Shown here one piece after another: positions 20,345 through 32,237 of a stretch of 64,000 nt of DNA. Both the position numbers and the translations under genes were made by a program. How positions within the stretch are numbered: the stretch's first letter is position 1; every line of letters begins with the position of its first letter. Below the pieces are notes generated by a model. It was given only the letters and a program-made list of their open reading frames with translations. It made no database searches and was not told where the DNA came from. This DNA comes from Forficula auricularia (taxonomy: Eukaryota; Arthropoda; Insecta; Dermaptera; Forficulidae), in assembly GCA_024734495.1 (NCBI GenBank), contig JALMQS010000128.1:26142711-26206710 (forward strand). Direction: 5' to 3'.

Positions 20345-20595
20345 ACAAAATTTATGAGATTCGTCATCTCATTTGAAATGCGGGCATTGAAACTCATTCG
20401 AGAGTTATTTAGCTTTCATAGCAAATTAAGACTCTTTCGAAAAGACCTTGAAGCTAACACATTCGCTCACTTCAAATGATTGAAGAAAATTATTGAAAGC
20501 CACCCTGATGTTCAGGTGGAAACAGAAGATTATTTGTGCAAAATATCTGATCTTGCTTAAGAAATAAATGACAGATTTAATGATTTGAGAACACT
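20345..20595 (+). pseudogene. hAT-type transposase fragment (ZBED/SCAND-like middle region)
   Basis: One frame reads MRALKLIRELFSFHSKLRLF, then RKDLEANTFAHF, stop, LKKIIESHPDVQVETEDYL, then DLA, stop, EINDRFNDLRTL. The KLRLF-K-LE-N-AHF, L-E-HP-V and E-N-RF-DLR pattern is that of domesticated and transposon hAT proteins of the ZBED/GTF2IRD2-like group, about the middle of the protein. Two in-frame stops within about 80 codons make it a fossil. Downstream GC-rich GTGGCTC motifs (20660-20760) look like hAT subterminal repeats. Confidence 0.65.
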
Positions 20596-21675
20596 TAAAG
20601 GTTCATTTTATAAAATAAAAAATGTGTCTTTTTTTAATAAACCATTAATTAATCTCCAAACAATGTGGCTCGCTTTGAAACATTTTTATAAATGTGTGGC
20701 TCCCAAAGTTAAGGTTGGTGGCCACCTCTTATCTATAGCATGCGGCTCGCGGAGCTGAGTCAAATGAACAGAAATGTTAACTTTATTGTACATACCACCA
20801 AAAGATCATTACATCATGAGTCGTTCGTATCATATATTTTTAAATTGTAGCTAAGAGAAATTTGAAATTTCTCGAATTTTATGAAAAATTCATTGGTTTG
20901 AGATATTTTAAATAACAAGGAAAATATCAATTAATTAATAAGATGTATTATCATATTTCTGCATTTCAAATGAAACTTGGCCTCTGGGAACAACCGTTGA
21001 GGAAAAAAAGTTTACTCACTTTCCTACATTGTCATTGCAATCAGACTTAAACCTCGAATTAGAAAATTCGATTTCTGGATTTTAAAAAAAAAAATCATGT
21101 GCTTTTTTGAGCATTTGCAACGCTATTCGCTGCAGACGTGAATTTATTACCAGGACGATTACAAATGGAACATGTTGTGATAATAATTAAAGGAGAAATT
21201 CCATCAAGTTGGTTTGGAATAGTTCTATAAAACGTATTTGGCCAAGTATAAATATCCTGCGTTTTACAAACATGCTCTGTCGATGGTTTCACTATTAGGA
21301 AACACTTATGCGGCATAAACCCAGAATTGACACAGGACCGTCAAAGATGATGGGAGAGTATTAAGAGGGCCATCTCGTATAGAAATAATGCTAGTAGATA
21401 AGAGAAAGAGTTTATTATACAGGGTGGGGCATAAAGATCTCCCACATTTTAAAGAGGTATAAAAAAATGAAAAAATTTAACAAGAAAAAAACTGAATATA
21501 TTTTTTAAAAGAAGATAAAATAATTTTTTTTTAATGTGTTTTAAACATTATATCAGACAAAAAAAGGGGGGATCAAAAATGAAAATTCTAACTTTTGACC
21601 AAACTCAACTAAATTTTGTATACATATTCGGTGGACCCCCAGAAGGCTAGAAATTCAAAAACTAACCATCCAAAA

Positions 21676-21747
21676 GTCAAGTTGGTCGAGTGGTTAAAGT
21701 GCATGCCTCCTAATCAAGCTAGCTCGGGTTCAAGCCCGACTCGATGC
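21676..21747 (+). repeat. tRNA-derived unit 1 of a SINE-like tandem
   Basis: A box TGGTCGAGTGGTTAAAGTGC and T arm TCGGG-TTCAAGC-CCGA give pol III-type A and B boxes at tRNA spacing. The loop CTCCTAA would carry anticodon CCT, but the anticodon stem has only three pairs and the acceptor does not pair. It is followed by CTTCGGTGGATGGCAATGGG, a non-tRNA body. Confidence 0.5.
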
Positions 21748-21842
21748 AAATATTTGACCGGCTACAATCTGATTCCTTCGGTGGATGGCAATGGGAAACC
21801 ACCCCTGTAAAAAATTTCCCAATGGAGAGGATACTCTCTGGC

Positions 21843-21915
21843 CGCCCCCCTGGTGTAATGGTCAGCATGTCTGGCTGGCAACCCGGAGGTCACGGGTTCG
21901 ATTCCCGGCTATACC
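21843..21915 (+). repeat. tRNA-derived unit 2 of a SINE-like tandem
   Basis: CTGGTGTAATGGTCAGCATG is A-box-like and GGTTCGATTCC is an exact B box. The anticodon arm TCTGG-CTGGCAA-CCCGG gives GGC with one mismatch. Acceptor ends do not pair well. Two tRNA-like modules in tandem, about 95 bases apart, suggest a dimeric SINE. Confidence 0.5.
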
Positions 21916-22545
21916 CAGACATTTTTTCTGTAAGTATAGGATCTGGAAACAAATTAAGTGGGAGATAAATTTAACCTTATTTATCGCACGGAGAATTTAC
22001 CACTGCTCGAAGCCCTTAAAAACTTAGTAAATTGGATTGTATCTAACTTCCTGAGATTTAGCTCGTGATCCCGGCTTCTTTCCTTCTACTCTGTTCTTTT
22101 CACGATGGAGGGGCCATCCCATACAGGCCTTTAGGGGATGGACCTTCTGGTGTATCTCCTTCTCACATCAATATCATTAAAAAATAACATTATTTTTTTG
22201 TTCTTTTAAAAATATATTCAGTTTTTTTCTAGTTAAATTTTTTCATTTTTTATATCTCTTCAAAATGTGGGATATCTTTATTCACCACCCTGTATATAAG
22301 TTTAATATTAAGGCGACTCTGAGCGGTGAGCATACGGAGTCTTGAAAAAGTTTCAACTTTTTCTTTAATTATTGTTTGCTTTCACGGCTGGATACAGAAA
22401 GACATGTAGGTGTGTTTTTGACATGATTAAACAAGCCTTTGATTGAAGTAATTTATCGCCGCGCCTGTAAAGAGAACGGTATGCATTCTAATAGAATGCC
22501 CTGCATTGTAAGTTGCGTTGACAGGCGCTGAATATCTGAATAGTA

Positions 22546-24457
22546 CAGTGGTTTTTAACCTTTTCAGTTTCATAAACCTTGTGACCAAGTAAGCGATGTG
22601 TCTTTACCTCTTGTTAAAAAATATATTATAAGAAAATAAAATTAAAAATTTATTAGGATTATTGATTCTTTACCATTTGTTTTTCTACTAAAAATTTTCA
22701 ATGTTCGTTCAGGTTGGAATTGTAGAAATTTGATGCTATGATTAATATTAGCTAATCCTATGAGAACAAGAAAATTTTTCTTTTTTTATACAAATTAGTT
22801 TTATAATTTAAAGCTGAATATTAAATAAAAATCAAGTTAAATTGATTCATTGTGATTTCAAATAAAGTTACGTTCATATAAGCTTTTAAAAGTTTAAAAA
22901 GTCCAATCTGACAGCTCAGATTATTTCCTTCTGCGTTTGTGAACAACAGTGATTTCTAGATATCTATTAGATAAGCTTACCATACCACTCGGTTTGATCG
23001 GGACTGTCCGAGTTTGAAGGTATGGTTCAAGTGTCCAGGTCAGTTTGTCATTTTGTCCGGGTTTTTGGAAAAAATTATTGTTTTAGATTTATTTATTAAA
23101 GTGTTACCTCGGGAAAGTTAATTGTAAACTAAATTTTAGTGAATTTCTCGACCCGATTAAAAATACGAAGGAATAGAAGGAAAAGGTAAAAACTTTTTCA
23201 AGACTCGCTACGTTTACGTGAGAGCAGCAATAAATAATTTATTTTGTAAATTTTTGTCTGAAATTTAAGTCCAATTGAATATTCTCTTTCTCTTCTAACG
23301 AGTATAGTTTTGGTCCGAGTGTAAAAGGTCATTCCTAGAATAATAGAGATTAAGAAATTAATCTCTAATAGTCTGAAACATGTTTAATCTTGTATTTGGC
23401 ATTCTTGAAATACACCTTTGCTCTAAAGAAAGTAAATGATTCTATCCATGCTCTTTGTAGCTATTTTCCTCGATGAAAGAATCGCTCACCCGCACATTAA
23501 ATAATAAATAAGTGAAAACTTTTTCAAGACTCGGTACACTACAGCTGCCCTAGTAATTAATAAACTTTTATTTAAATTTAAGGCTATACTAAATTTAACA
23601 TCCTCTCAATAGAATAATTCAAAAAATAATATTTTCTGCCTTTTGAACGAAATATTTCAAAATCTAATCAGTACTATGTATTGATACAAACGAACTTTTT
23701 GACTTTCCATTTTTTGACTATCGTGAGTATCGGAATTCTGGTAGACAAAGAGAAAAAATCATAAGTGAAAAATACTTTTCTTCGCGTTTCAAATATTTTA
23801 TAGCACAATGAGCAAATATTTATTTTTATGTGTGATTTAATACTTTTAGGGCCGCTTGGGCGGAGAGTAATTCTTAATCTGAGTTCATGCTAATGGTATA
23901 TATTAATAGTTTATCAAAGCTAAGAGTAATTAAAAATCATTACTACTTAATTGTCTTTCTTTGTTAACCACTTCATAAAAAGATTAACTTTTTGAATCAT
24001 AAATACTTTGCTGAATATAATTCTCTCTTTGTAAAATCATATAGAAGTTGCTCGTTTTTTTATTTCGAACAAACTCAAAATTGTCCCGGTTTGAGAAAAA
24101 AATATTATGGTAAATCTATATTTAGACAAACCTCAAATTAGTAACCGTCCGCAACGGTCATCCTCGCCACGCCCCATAGCGGAAAATTGAATCCGTTACC
24201 TTCAACATATAGTATATTAATTATAATAATAAAACTAAGATACGAGGTAGGTTTCGACAAAAAAGAAATAAAACAAAATTGAGTTTTTTTTTGTGAAACC
24301 TACCTCGTATCTTAGTTTTATTATTATATTAAAATGTTTCACCTAGAACCAACACCGAACTCCTTAAAAGTTATTGTATATTAATTAGTCTGATTATCCC
24401 CTTCAAGTAGCAATTTTACCCTCATGGGGGTAAATACCCCTAGATTAGAAACCACTG
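22546..24457. mobile_element. hAT element, 1.9 kb, with target duplication
   Basis: Ends CAGTGGTTTTTAACC and (reverse) CAGTGGTTTCTAATC. Flanks gaatagta (22538-22545) and gactagta (24458-24465) match at 7 of 8. The interior is AT-rich with no readable transposase. ACTTTTTCAAGACTC recurs at 23194 and 23517 (inverted at 22341, just outside). A 33-bp-arm palindrome is nested at 24222-24328. Confidence 0.75.
24222..24328. repeat. Palindrome with ACGAGGTAGGTTTC arms
   Basis: Arms AAGATACGAGGTAGGTTTC and its complement. The half-motif GTGAAACCTACCTCG also occurs at 6189 and 34798, so it marks a dispersed family. Confidence 0.8.
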
Positions 24458-24925
24458 GACTAGTATATATTTTTTCACCAGGTTTGTATGAAGCATTACA
24501 AATCACAAGTGAAAACACGAATTACTGATGTTTATTTAGAAAACTGCGTGTAGTCGAGATCAATTTTGATGGACTTGGCTCTGTCAGACGGCTCACTTTT
24601 AAATATTTTTAAATTGTCTAATAAATATGTTTGATTCTCAGTATGTTTTATTTTCTTCAAAAAAATAAATATACCTACCAATTTTTTTTTCACTTTACAT
24701 TAGATCAGGCAAGTGTTTGACCATGATCTCACCTGCTGGAAAGCCAAGGCCAAGTTCGAGCATTGGCTTAGAAGTACACGCTACAAATTTTCTCTGCGAA
24801 CTCCTAAAGATGGGTTCCTATCCCAAAAAATATAATGGAGTCATGCTAACTAACTTGCCTTTTATTTTTATGAAACCTACCTACAATTTTATATTTAAAA
24901 ATTTTTAAATTTTCTTTACTTTATC

Positions 24926-25975
24926 CTAGGTGTCCAACCCGCAGCCTGCTGCCCGCATCTACCCAGAAACAAATATTACAGACTTCATTATATTCATGAA
25001 ATAACTTTTTGTAAGTATAATAGTTATGTATGTATTTATATATAGGAGAAGCTATTTTCAAAAATAATATTTCTGAAATCTAAAATTAGGAGCTCACTAA
25101 GTAAAAAAATTACTAAGTTCTTATTTTTAAATACCAATCTTCATCTCGCATTTAAATTTACTAAAATATTTATTATTTCAGTAATTAAAACTTCTACAAT
25201 AAAATCTCATATGTTGAACAGTTATATTTATAAAGACATTAATAATTTAGTCAAAATGTTTTAATTAATTACGAAAAATTAAGTGAAAATCACCTGACTG
25301 AAGCACAAGCTAGTTTTTTGAAAACAATCTCAAACCAATTGGGCATTTCTTGAATTCATTTTTATTTTATTATATTTGGAATTATTTTCGTTTCTGATAT
25401 CTAATCAATTAAAATGGGATTCTTTTCCCTTTCCTTTGTTTTACGCATTGAAATGTATTTATTTCATTTGGAGTCGAGCAGCCAGAGGGATAAGTGCATA
25501 ATCGTTTTTTTTACTCTGTGTCTCTTTTTGTGCATTTGTTGACAATTGCCTTATGGAGAATTGTTCAAACCTTCATGATTGACAAGGTAAACATTTAAAT
25601 ACAATTTTTAAAATCTTTTGGATATTTTAGATTCAAAAAATAAAAATTCACATCATATCTACATAATATATTCTTTGTTATAATGGATAATGGATATCAT
25701 TATTCTTCAGTATTGACTATCTTTTTGATTAACAAATATTAATAGTATTAGTATATTGAAGGAGACAATAAAAGAATGTGTGTCTTCTGCTGGAATTATA
25801 AATAAAATTTACAATTCCAGCAGAAGACACAGTCTTTTATTGTCCTCTTCAATATATAAAAAATCTGCTACCCTCGGTACAACAACTTTCAATTTAAGTA
25901 TTAGTATACTGCGGCCCGAGAAATTTTCTTTTCTTCAAATGTTACCTGAATAAGCCAAAAGGTTGGACACCCCTG
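24926..25975. mobile_element. Probable hAT element (AGGTGTCCAACC ends)
   Basis: The right end reads (reverse) CAGGGGTGTCCAACCTTTTG; the left end reads CTAGGTGTCCAACC. The same terminus is at 49983 and, more diverged, 48937. I could not find a convincing 8-bp duplication, so the left boundary is uncertain. It contains a short foldback (25752-25900). Confidence 0.5.
25752..25900. repeat. Short type B foldback without ribozyme
   Basis: ATTGAAGGAGACAATAAAAG and TTCTGCTGGAATTATAA face their complements across about 10 bases, then CTGCTACCCTCGG and an AACTTTCAATT trailer. It matches 13010-13278 with the hammerhead portion deleted. Confidence 0.8.
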
Positions 25976-26004
25976 TCCTAAAGTTCTATCACAATTTTTA
26001 TTCG

Positions 26005-26070
26005 ATCCCAGAGAGGTGAGGGGATGGCATGTTCACCTCTTGCCCCCCTGTGTGTACGCCCATGGCTGTG
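26005..26070 (-). repeat. Fragment of the TGGGCGTAG element family
   Basis: Reverse strand CATGGGCGTACACACAGGGG then GGGCAAGAGGTG resembles the ends of the elements at 30816, 34869 and 45709. Confidence 0.45.
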
Positions 26071-26229
26071 CATGTGTTGTTGTTTATGAGGAGGATATGA
26101 TTATTACTATTATTTTTGGATAATTCAAACTTTCGAATATTTAGTCCTAAAGAAACGAGTAAGAAATTGACATCTTGAGAAGCGGCTTGTTTTCCGGATT
26201 TGTAGTTTAATAAATTTTATTGGATTAGA

Positions 26230-26650
26230 GAAATTGACTTCAATTTAATAGACTTTTCCCGGATATGAGACGTTCAGACAAAAAAAAATTGGCAGAAAAA
26301 TGGACAGAGCGACTAAGTGGATCGGACATCGAAGGTCGTTGATGCCGAAGGGGAGGCCCGACAAGAGCTGTTTGTACCGGGAGTGAGCTCCTCCAGTCCC
26401 AAGGGACCCAGGGGGAAAGCCAAGTGTAGGCATGAGAGATGGATGGATGGCAAGGCGTCCCGAGGGAACACCAACAAAACAACCAAAAGGGCATAACTAC
26501 CTATTGAGAACGCCGTTTCGATCCGGCTTCCTGAATACAAATCGAATTATTAAATGGATTAATTCGATAAGCTCCCTCGGATTATATTAGTTCAATTAAT
26601 TCGGCCCCGGGGCTGCTTGCCGGTACAAGGAGAATGCGGCCCTGAACAAA
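26230..26650. other. GC-elevated unique-looking island in ChAT intron 1
   Basis: Contains GTTGATGCCGAAGGGGAGG, CCCAGGGGGAAAGCCAAG, ATGGATGGATGG and GGCCCCGGGGCTGCTTG. No similarity to other parts of the window. Minus-strand open frames overlap but their wording is low-complexity and no splice pair stands out. Possible regulatory DNA or an unidentified exon. Confidence 0.4.
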
Positions 26651-27633
26651 ATAACTCATTAAAAATTCTTTAACGATTTCCAACGAAAATTTCGTTAGTT
26701 AATTAAGAAACTTTATAAATGAGTTGTAGTAGCGGAAATGTGTACTTTGTAAAACAGGAAACTTTTCCCCCGCTTGTGCATTCAAAAGAAATCGACATGT
26801 TGAAGGGCTTTCAATTAAAAAAGAAAACTCATTCATTATTGCTGCAAATTTAAATGTCATTTTTCTTGGAGAGATACGATTAGGGAAATTACCAGAAAGT
26901 AGGAAGAGGAGGGGGGGGGGGGCTTTTAGTATAAAAGTTTACTTAAACTTTGGATGTAAATACGAACATGAGAAAGTATCCTTTTTACTAAGCCATTGGA
27001 AAATTTCAAAATTACATATATTCTGTTCAGGCAGGTGAGACATATTAATAAAATTAAAATTAAATGGGTTTTAGGTGGGTTTCATGAATAAAAGGAATAT
27101 TATTTATGAGCAAGACCCAAAAAATATTTCGGGCAACGATCCCATCATTTTCAAGAGTTTACAATAAATGAATATAAAACAGAAAATTTTTATTTTTACA
27201 TGTTTATTAATTTTTTTTTCATATGGGTAATTTTTTCATTTATAAAGGAGAAAATGAAACTGTTTTAAGAAAAATTGTAATAATAATATTATTATTGTTA
27301 TTATTCCCTCTTCTTTGAAAATATAACAATTTTCTTCAAAGAGTTTTATTATAAAAATTACCTGCTATATATTAAAAAAAATCAATAAAAATAAAAAAAA
27401 ATTTCTTGTAAACTCCTGAAGATCGTCCCCTGAAATACATATATACTAACTCTTGCTTATAAACAATTTCTCCTCTATTTTTACAACCTACCTAATATCT
27501 TTTTAATTTTTATTAATTTACATATAACTAAGTATTGCTTTTACTTACTATGAAATATGTGAATATTAGAATGTTCTCTGTAAAAGTGAGCTTTTATGAA
27601 GTCTTTTAACTCCAATAAAAGCATTTCAAATTT

Positions 27634-28022
27634 TTAATTTTCTCATTAATAGAGTATATCAAAGGATAATTAACATATTAACGAGAATTGCTTTTGATCG
27701 CGCTTTTTAAACAAGATATATATAGCGCGCTGGACTAGGAGATTGAATATATAACATCTCAGATTTCAAATTCATTTGGTGGTCCATATCAGTGTTTGAT
27801 ATAAAAAACGTCACGCAGGCTAAACGCAAAATGACGTTGGATTATAGCTAAATGGATCATATCTTTTTCATTCTCTCTTGGTCCAGACTTAAGACTCAGG
27901 AGACTCCAATAGCTTCAACCAGCAGTAGTCTCGAAATATATATCTTGTTTAAAAAGCGCGATCAAAAACAATTCTCGTTAATATGTTAATTATTCTTTGA
28001 TATATTAATGAGGAAATTATAA
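27634..28022. mobile_element. MITE with about 80-bp terminal inverted repeats
   Basis: The left end TTTCTCATTAATAGAGTATATC through GATCGCGCTTTTTAAACAAG is mirrored at the right by CTTGTTTAAAAAGCGCGATC through ATATATTAATGAGG. The unique centre (27722-27940) carries CACGCAGGCTAAACGC. No open frame. Confidence 0.85.
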
Positions 28023-28029
28023 ATTTATT

Positions 28030-29101
28030 TAACTTCATTATTTCAAGTTAGAAATATATAAATTCAGATATTATTTTCACTTAATATTTGCCAAAAATCT
28101 CCTGTTTTTCGATTCACGATCGAATCAAATACAGGAAACTTATGATTCATTTCAAATTTGTTTATTTCTTATTTCAATTCTAGTTGTTGATAGCACTTAT
28201 AGTTAGACGGCAAGTTTGGAATAATAATTTGCGCTTTATGGTCTTCAGATACGCAAAAAGTAATTGGTTTGTCTGTAAATTCGAAAAATTAAAAACTCAA
28301 AAATATCAGATCGAGATATCATTAGTCTGAATCAAAAAGTATCTCTTACATTCGGTGATTACTGGTTTTCCATTCTTTTTTTTTTTAAACGGCTTTAACG
28401 AGTAGTTATACAGATGATACTAAAATGTAGGAAGGAAATAGGATCGGGTCCCACTCCAAAATAATTTAATTAACACTATTAGATATAAATGTAAATCTGC
28501 CGTGCTCTTAATACTTGACTTGTGATTTATAGAATTTTTTATCTAGAGGTTTTGAATACCAATATTAATTACTTTTTTAAAGCCAGAAACTATAATGGTA
28601 TTTTAATTTGAAAATTTGTTTTCACTATTGATTAGATCAACAAAAACGTTATCAATTATTTTTGTGATTTATTGAATTTTAAGTCTTAAAGTAACATTTG
28701 TACAAAATTTAAATAAGATTTAAATTTCAACAAATCCGAAGAAAATTTAATAAAACTAAAATCTTATTTTATAATTTTTTCTTTTATTCCACTCTTATGA
28801 AGTAATAATTAAAAAATAATTCTTTCAACTAATCTGCATACCGAATTTCATGATAATACCTCCAGTAAGTAATTCCTCTTTAGCTCAATTCTATCTTTTC
28901 ATAATATTCACATAAGAACGTAACAAAAAAACAAAACAGACACTCGGTATACTTATATAAAAACATCTTACTTAAGTGTTTGTTTCATACTTGTATGTAC
29001 TTAAAGTCTTATATGCGTAACATTTTCTTATTTAAACTTATTTTTTGTTCATCTGTTGATTTTTTATCAATAAATAATTTTTTCATCTTCTGTACATTTC
29101 T
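28030..29101. other. AT-rich intron, no gene seen
   Basis: Low-complexity AT-rich sequence with no recognised element. Confidence 0.4.
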
Positions 29102-29154
29102 TTACTACCTCCTTTGGAGATTTCGTTCGGTCCCCACAGGTTGAGAACCGCTGA
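29102..29154 (-). repeat. Solitary hAT terminus
   Basis: Reverse strand CAGCGGTTCTCAACCTGTGG then GGACCGAACG is a classic hAT end. The partner end was not found nearby. Confidence 0.5.
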
Positions 29155-29727
29155 ATCGTTAATCTCTTATAAGTAAAACATCAATAATTTTTTGATTGAA
29201 TCAGTTTAACGTCTTAAATAAAAAATTATATCTTTAGTGAATTAGGTTGTGTGGAGAAGGAGGATTAGGTGCGATTTTGGAAAAATCAATTCGAACAATT
29301 TTAGATCTAACCTTTTAAAAAGGAAATTCAGGAGAAAAAAGGATAAAAGAATAAATGTAATTTTGATACTTGCAATTGAATGGATTCGTTGATTGAATTG
29401 AGATTTGAAAGGAGAAGAGAAATTGAATTTTCGCCTCCTAAGCAAAGGAAGTTGAAGAACGATTTCGAGCCTCCGTGGAAGGACTCGTCAAACAGTAGCA
29501 TGCAATTTAATCGATCGCAAAAGACACCTTTAGAAAAATGACTTTTATTTAAAACATTTCAAATTTATATTTATTATTCAAATATTATTATACTCGTCAG
29601 GCTTGACGCAGTTCGGCGAACGTTCAGAATGTATATAATAGTTCACGCATCAAAACTTTTCAAGTTTTTATTACCTCTTCATATTTAAAAATATCGAAAA
29701 TATGGAGGATGGAGATTATATAATATC

Positions 29728-29799
29728 GGCCTGTTGGTCTAGGGGTATGATTCTCGCTTCGGGTGCGAGAGGTCCCGGGTTCAAATCCCGGACAGGCCC
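29728..29799 (+). tRNA. tRNA-Pro (anticodon CGG)
   Basis: A complete cloverleaf in 72 nt. The acceptor GGCCTGT/ACAGGCC pairs at all 7 positions. The D arm contains GGTCTAGGGGTATG. The anticodon arm is CTCGC-TTCGGGT-GCGAG with CGG. The T arm is CCGGG-TTCAAAT-CCCGG with an exact B box. The discriminator is C and the genome-encoded CCA is absent, as in eukaryotes. The body is the standard animal tRNA-Pro sequence. A short TTTT follows about 10 bases downstream as a pol III stop. It lies in ChAT intron 1 on the opposite strand. Likely functional. Confidence 0.95.
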
Positions 29800-30589
29800 A
29801 GATTTAATTTTACACGGCAGCTTGCCGAACTTATAATAACTTGGAACGCCAAGCTATTGGATCCAAAATTTTTCAAATTTACTTTTTGCTTATTCATGTT
29901 TAAAAATGTCTGAAACAATGAAAAAATTATTTTCAATCATAATTTTTCTGTTTGTCTGAATTCCAATATAAATGGAAGGCCGCAGAAAGTTTGTTCTGAT
30001 GCCAAAATGCTTATATTTATAAAATGTTTATATTTACAAAAAGAAGAAATATTCAAAACTTTAGGTAACCTTAAGAATTTCTTATTGAAAGAGAGAAATA
30101 CAGAAAAAAATGAGAAACTTCATAAGGAAAATTCTCGTTCAATATCTGAAATTCATCACAAAAGTTTATATCAAAGTATCAAGTTTTAATTTTCTAGCAA
30201 AAATCGTTCTCTGAAAAAATTGCCTAATCATAAAAAAAATCACTTTTTTCTTTAATGAATGTTTTTTGAATTTTTGAATTAGTTTATTCATTAGCTCTGA
30301 CTTCTATTCAGGTAAGGTGTTAAAGGTATTTGTGAAGTTGGCTCTTGACGGACTAAATATTCTAGGAGAAAGGACATGAATTCTAATGTCTAAATGTCAA
30401 AGACCAAATTGATTATACGATTTAATTCTAATTTCAACAAAGACGAGTTGTATTTTTGGAAGTACCTTATTAGAAATAAATGAGGCTTTAGGCGTGATTA
30501 CGTATTGATTTTACATTGCTAGAACAAATGTCTTGGTAGTGTTGTTTTTTTTTTTTTATATTGATAAAGAAGATGTTACATCAGAAAGA

Positions 30590-30725
30590 ACTCTGTAGTC
30601 CGGAGGGGACCCGAGCATCGTGTAAAAGAGGAAGAAAGATTTTCAGGAATTGGGTCGAAGCTGAAGGTATTTGGGAATGTGGGTCTTGAAAGATTGAAGG
30701 TTATATGTCGCCGGAAAGACGAACA
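30590..30725 (+). repeat. Dispersed repeat with CATCGTGAAAAG block
   Basis: Aligns to 57300-57410 (CATCGTG, AAGAGGAAGAAAGA, GGGTCGAAG, GTGGGTCTT) and, inverted, to part of 22075-22150. In the 57 kb copy the block leads straight into a hammerhead-like motif, which this copy lacks. Confidence 0.55.
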
Positions 30726-30815
30726 GGGGAAGAGGGTTCCAGTCATAGGGATAAATGAATCGCCAAATTTGTTTGTTCGGTTAGTATCTAATTTAATCGC
30801 GATGGGGTGTTCATA

Positions 30816-31076
30816 TGGGCGTAGTTAGGGGAGGGGCAAGGGGGTCAGTTCCCCCCTACAAAACTCATCCCCCCTAGAAAAATGGACACTCCATTATTAC
30901 GAGGCATCACATGTATTTCTCATAAAATTATTTCGTTACTTACTTCCAAAATGTGTCAATTTTACTAAAAATTTAGTTGATCTCGAATCGGATTCCCAAA
31001 ATTGATACCTTGTAGTGGCTAATCAACTGGCCGACTGTCCTCTCACCCTAGGAAAACTCCCTAACCACGCCAATGG
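30816..31076 (+). mobile_element. MITE copy A (TGGGCGTAGTTAGGG ends)
   Basis: Left TGGGCGTAGTTAGGGGAG and right CTCCCTAACCACGCCAATG are inverted. Interior ACTCCATTATTACGAGGCAT is shared with 45709-46162 and (reversed, diverged) 34869-35142. Confidence 0.75.
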
Positions 31077-31079
31077 GCG

Positions 31080-32230
31080 TTGAATGTTTGAAAATTGTGT
31101 ATTTCACACGAGACTTTAGGAAGTATTTTCGATTTTATCTCGTTTGAACATATGCCAAAGTAATATCAATAATAAAAGGAAAGAGACCTAACTGTTCTAC
31201 AATAGGCCAGCAAGTCGAGACCGTATTTATTATGTTCGTTAATAGATCTGCAATGAACCCCTCATTTCGGTACACTTACACTTTAAATAATGATAAAAAA
31301 AGGCTGAATCTGTTAAAAATTTTATCCCTAGCTTCTGGAATCGAGTCCAGAACGGTGTGATAATGAATATTTAGAGACCACTTTCCACACAATAGCGATC
31401 TTAAGCATTGTACTCCTTAAAAAGTAATAACGAAGTCATCTAAGAATAATAGACATTCACAAATAAATTTTTAACGGAGTACTTGGGTTAAAGACGTTTA
31501 AGTCCAATAAGATTAGAACTATAGTTACAGTGGTTTTTCTATCTCCAATAGGATTATATCCAGAAATTAGCCTCTTTTTCCCTCTGTACATATATAATCT
31601 ATGTGTACTTAACGTCGAAATTTGTTAAAGCCCAGAAAAATGAAATTTGAAATTCGACTCAAATATCTTTTAGAAAGTACACAGCAAAGTTTTGATTAAA
31701 ATCAATTCTTATTTGGTATAATCTTAATTGAAATTTTGCGAGAGGTATTATTTATGATTTTGTGAAAAATTTTAGAAACTCTTTTACGATTTGGAATAAT
31801 TTAATTAAAGAATAAAATAAAAAATTACTTTTTCAAACATATTCATTCATTATATAGTACTCTATTGTATTTTGTATTTATTCCTATTTGAAAAGTTAAT
31901 AAGTTAATAAGGGTAGGCAAAATGAACCAGTTTACTTAATTTAGTTTTGAACCTTTTTTTTTTAATTTTCCCTTGTTCGTTTTGCAATTAATCATTTAGA
32001 GATCCGAAGATTGGCGCTGTCAGCTTTTTCTGTTGATTTATTGATTTCAATTGTATTCATCATTGAAGCAGGATTGCCATTTGACAGGCAATCTGCAAAA
32101 GTGAACTACAATAGAATCATCATTCTTCCTAGATTCACTTATCAAATAGACATCAATCGATTATCATCTAATCCATTTGTGCTTACAATTTGTTAATTAA
32201 AATTAATCATTTGAAATTCCTTTTTTTCTT
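31080..32230. other. AT-rich intron, no gene recognised
   Basis: No element boundary seen. 31985-32190 is less repetitive and holds a 61-codon open frame (32011) without known motifs. Confidence 0.4.
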
Positions 32231-32237
32231 TACCATA

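Larger units (their letters stand above)
21420..22292. mobile_element. TA-flanked TIR element carrying two tRNA-like units
   Basis: Termini CAGGGTGG and CCACCCTG are each flanked by TA. The inverted similarity continues inward more than 100 bases (GATATCCCACATTTTGAAGAG, AACTGAATATATTTTT). TA target duplication fits the Tc1/mariner group. The interior is a patchwork: a scrap of the minisatellite family (21590-21660), two tRNA-like units (21676, 21843), and a reversed scrap of the repeat at 57285 (22075-22150). Confidence 0.75.
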
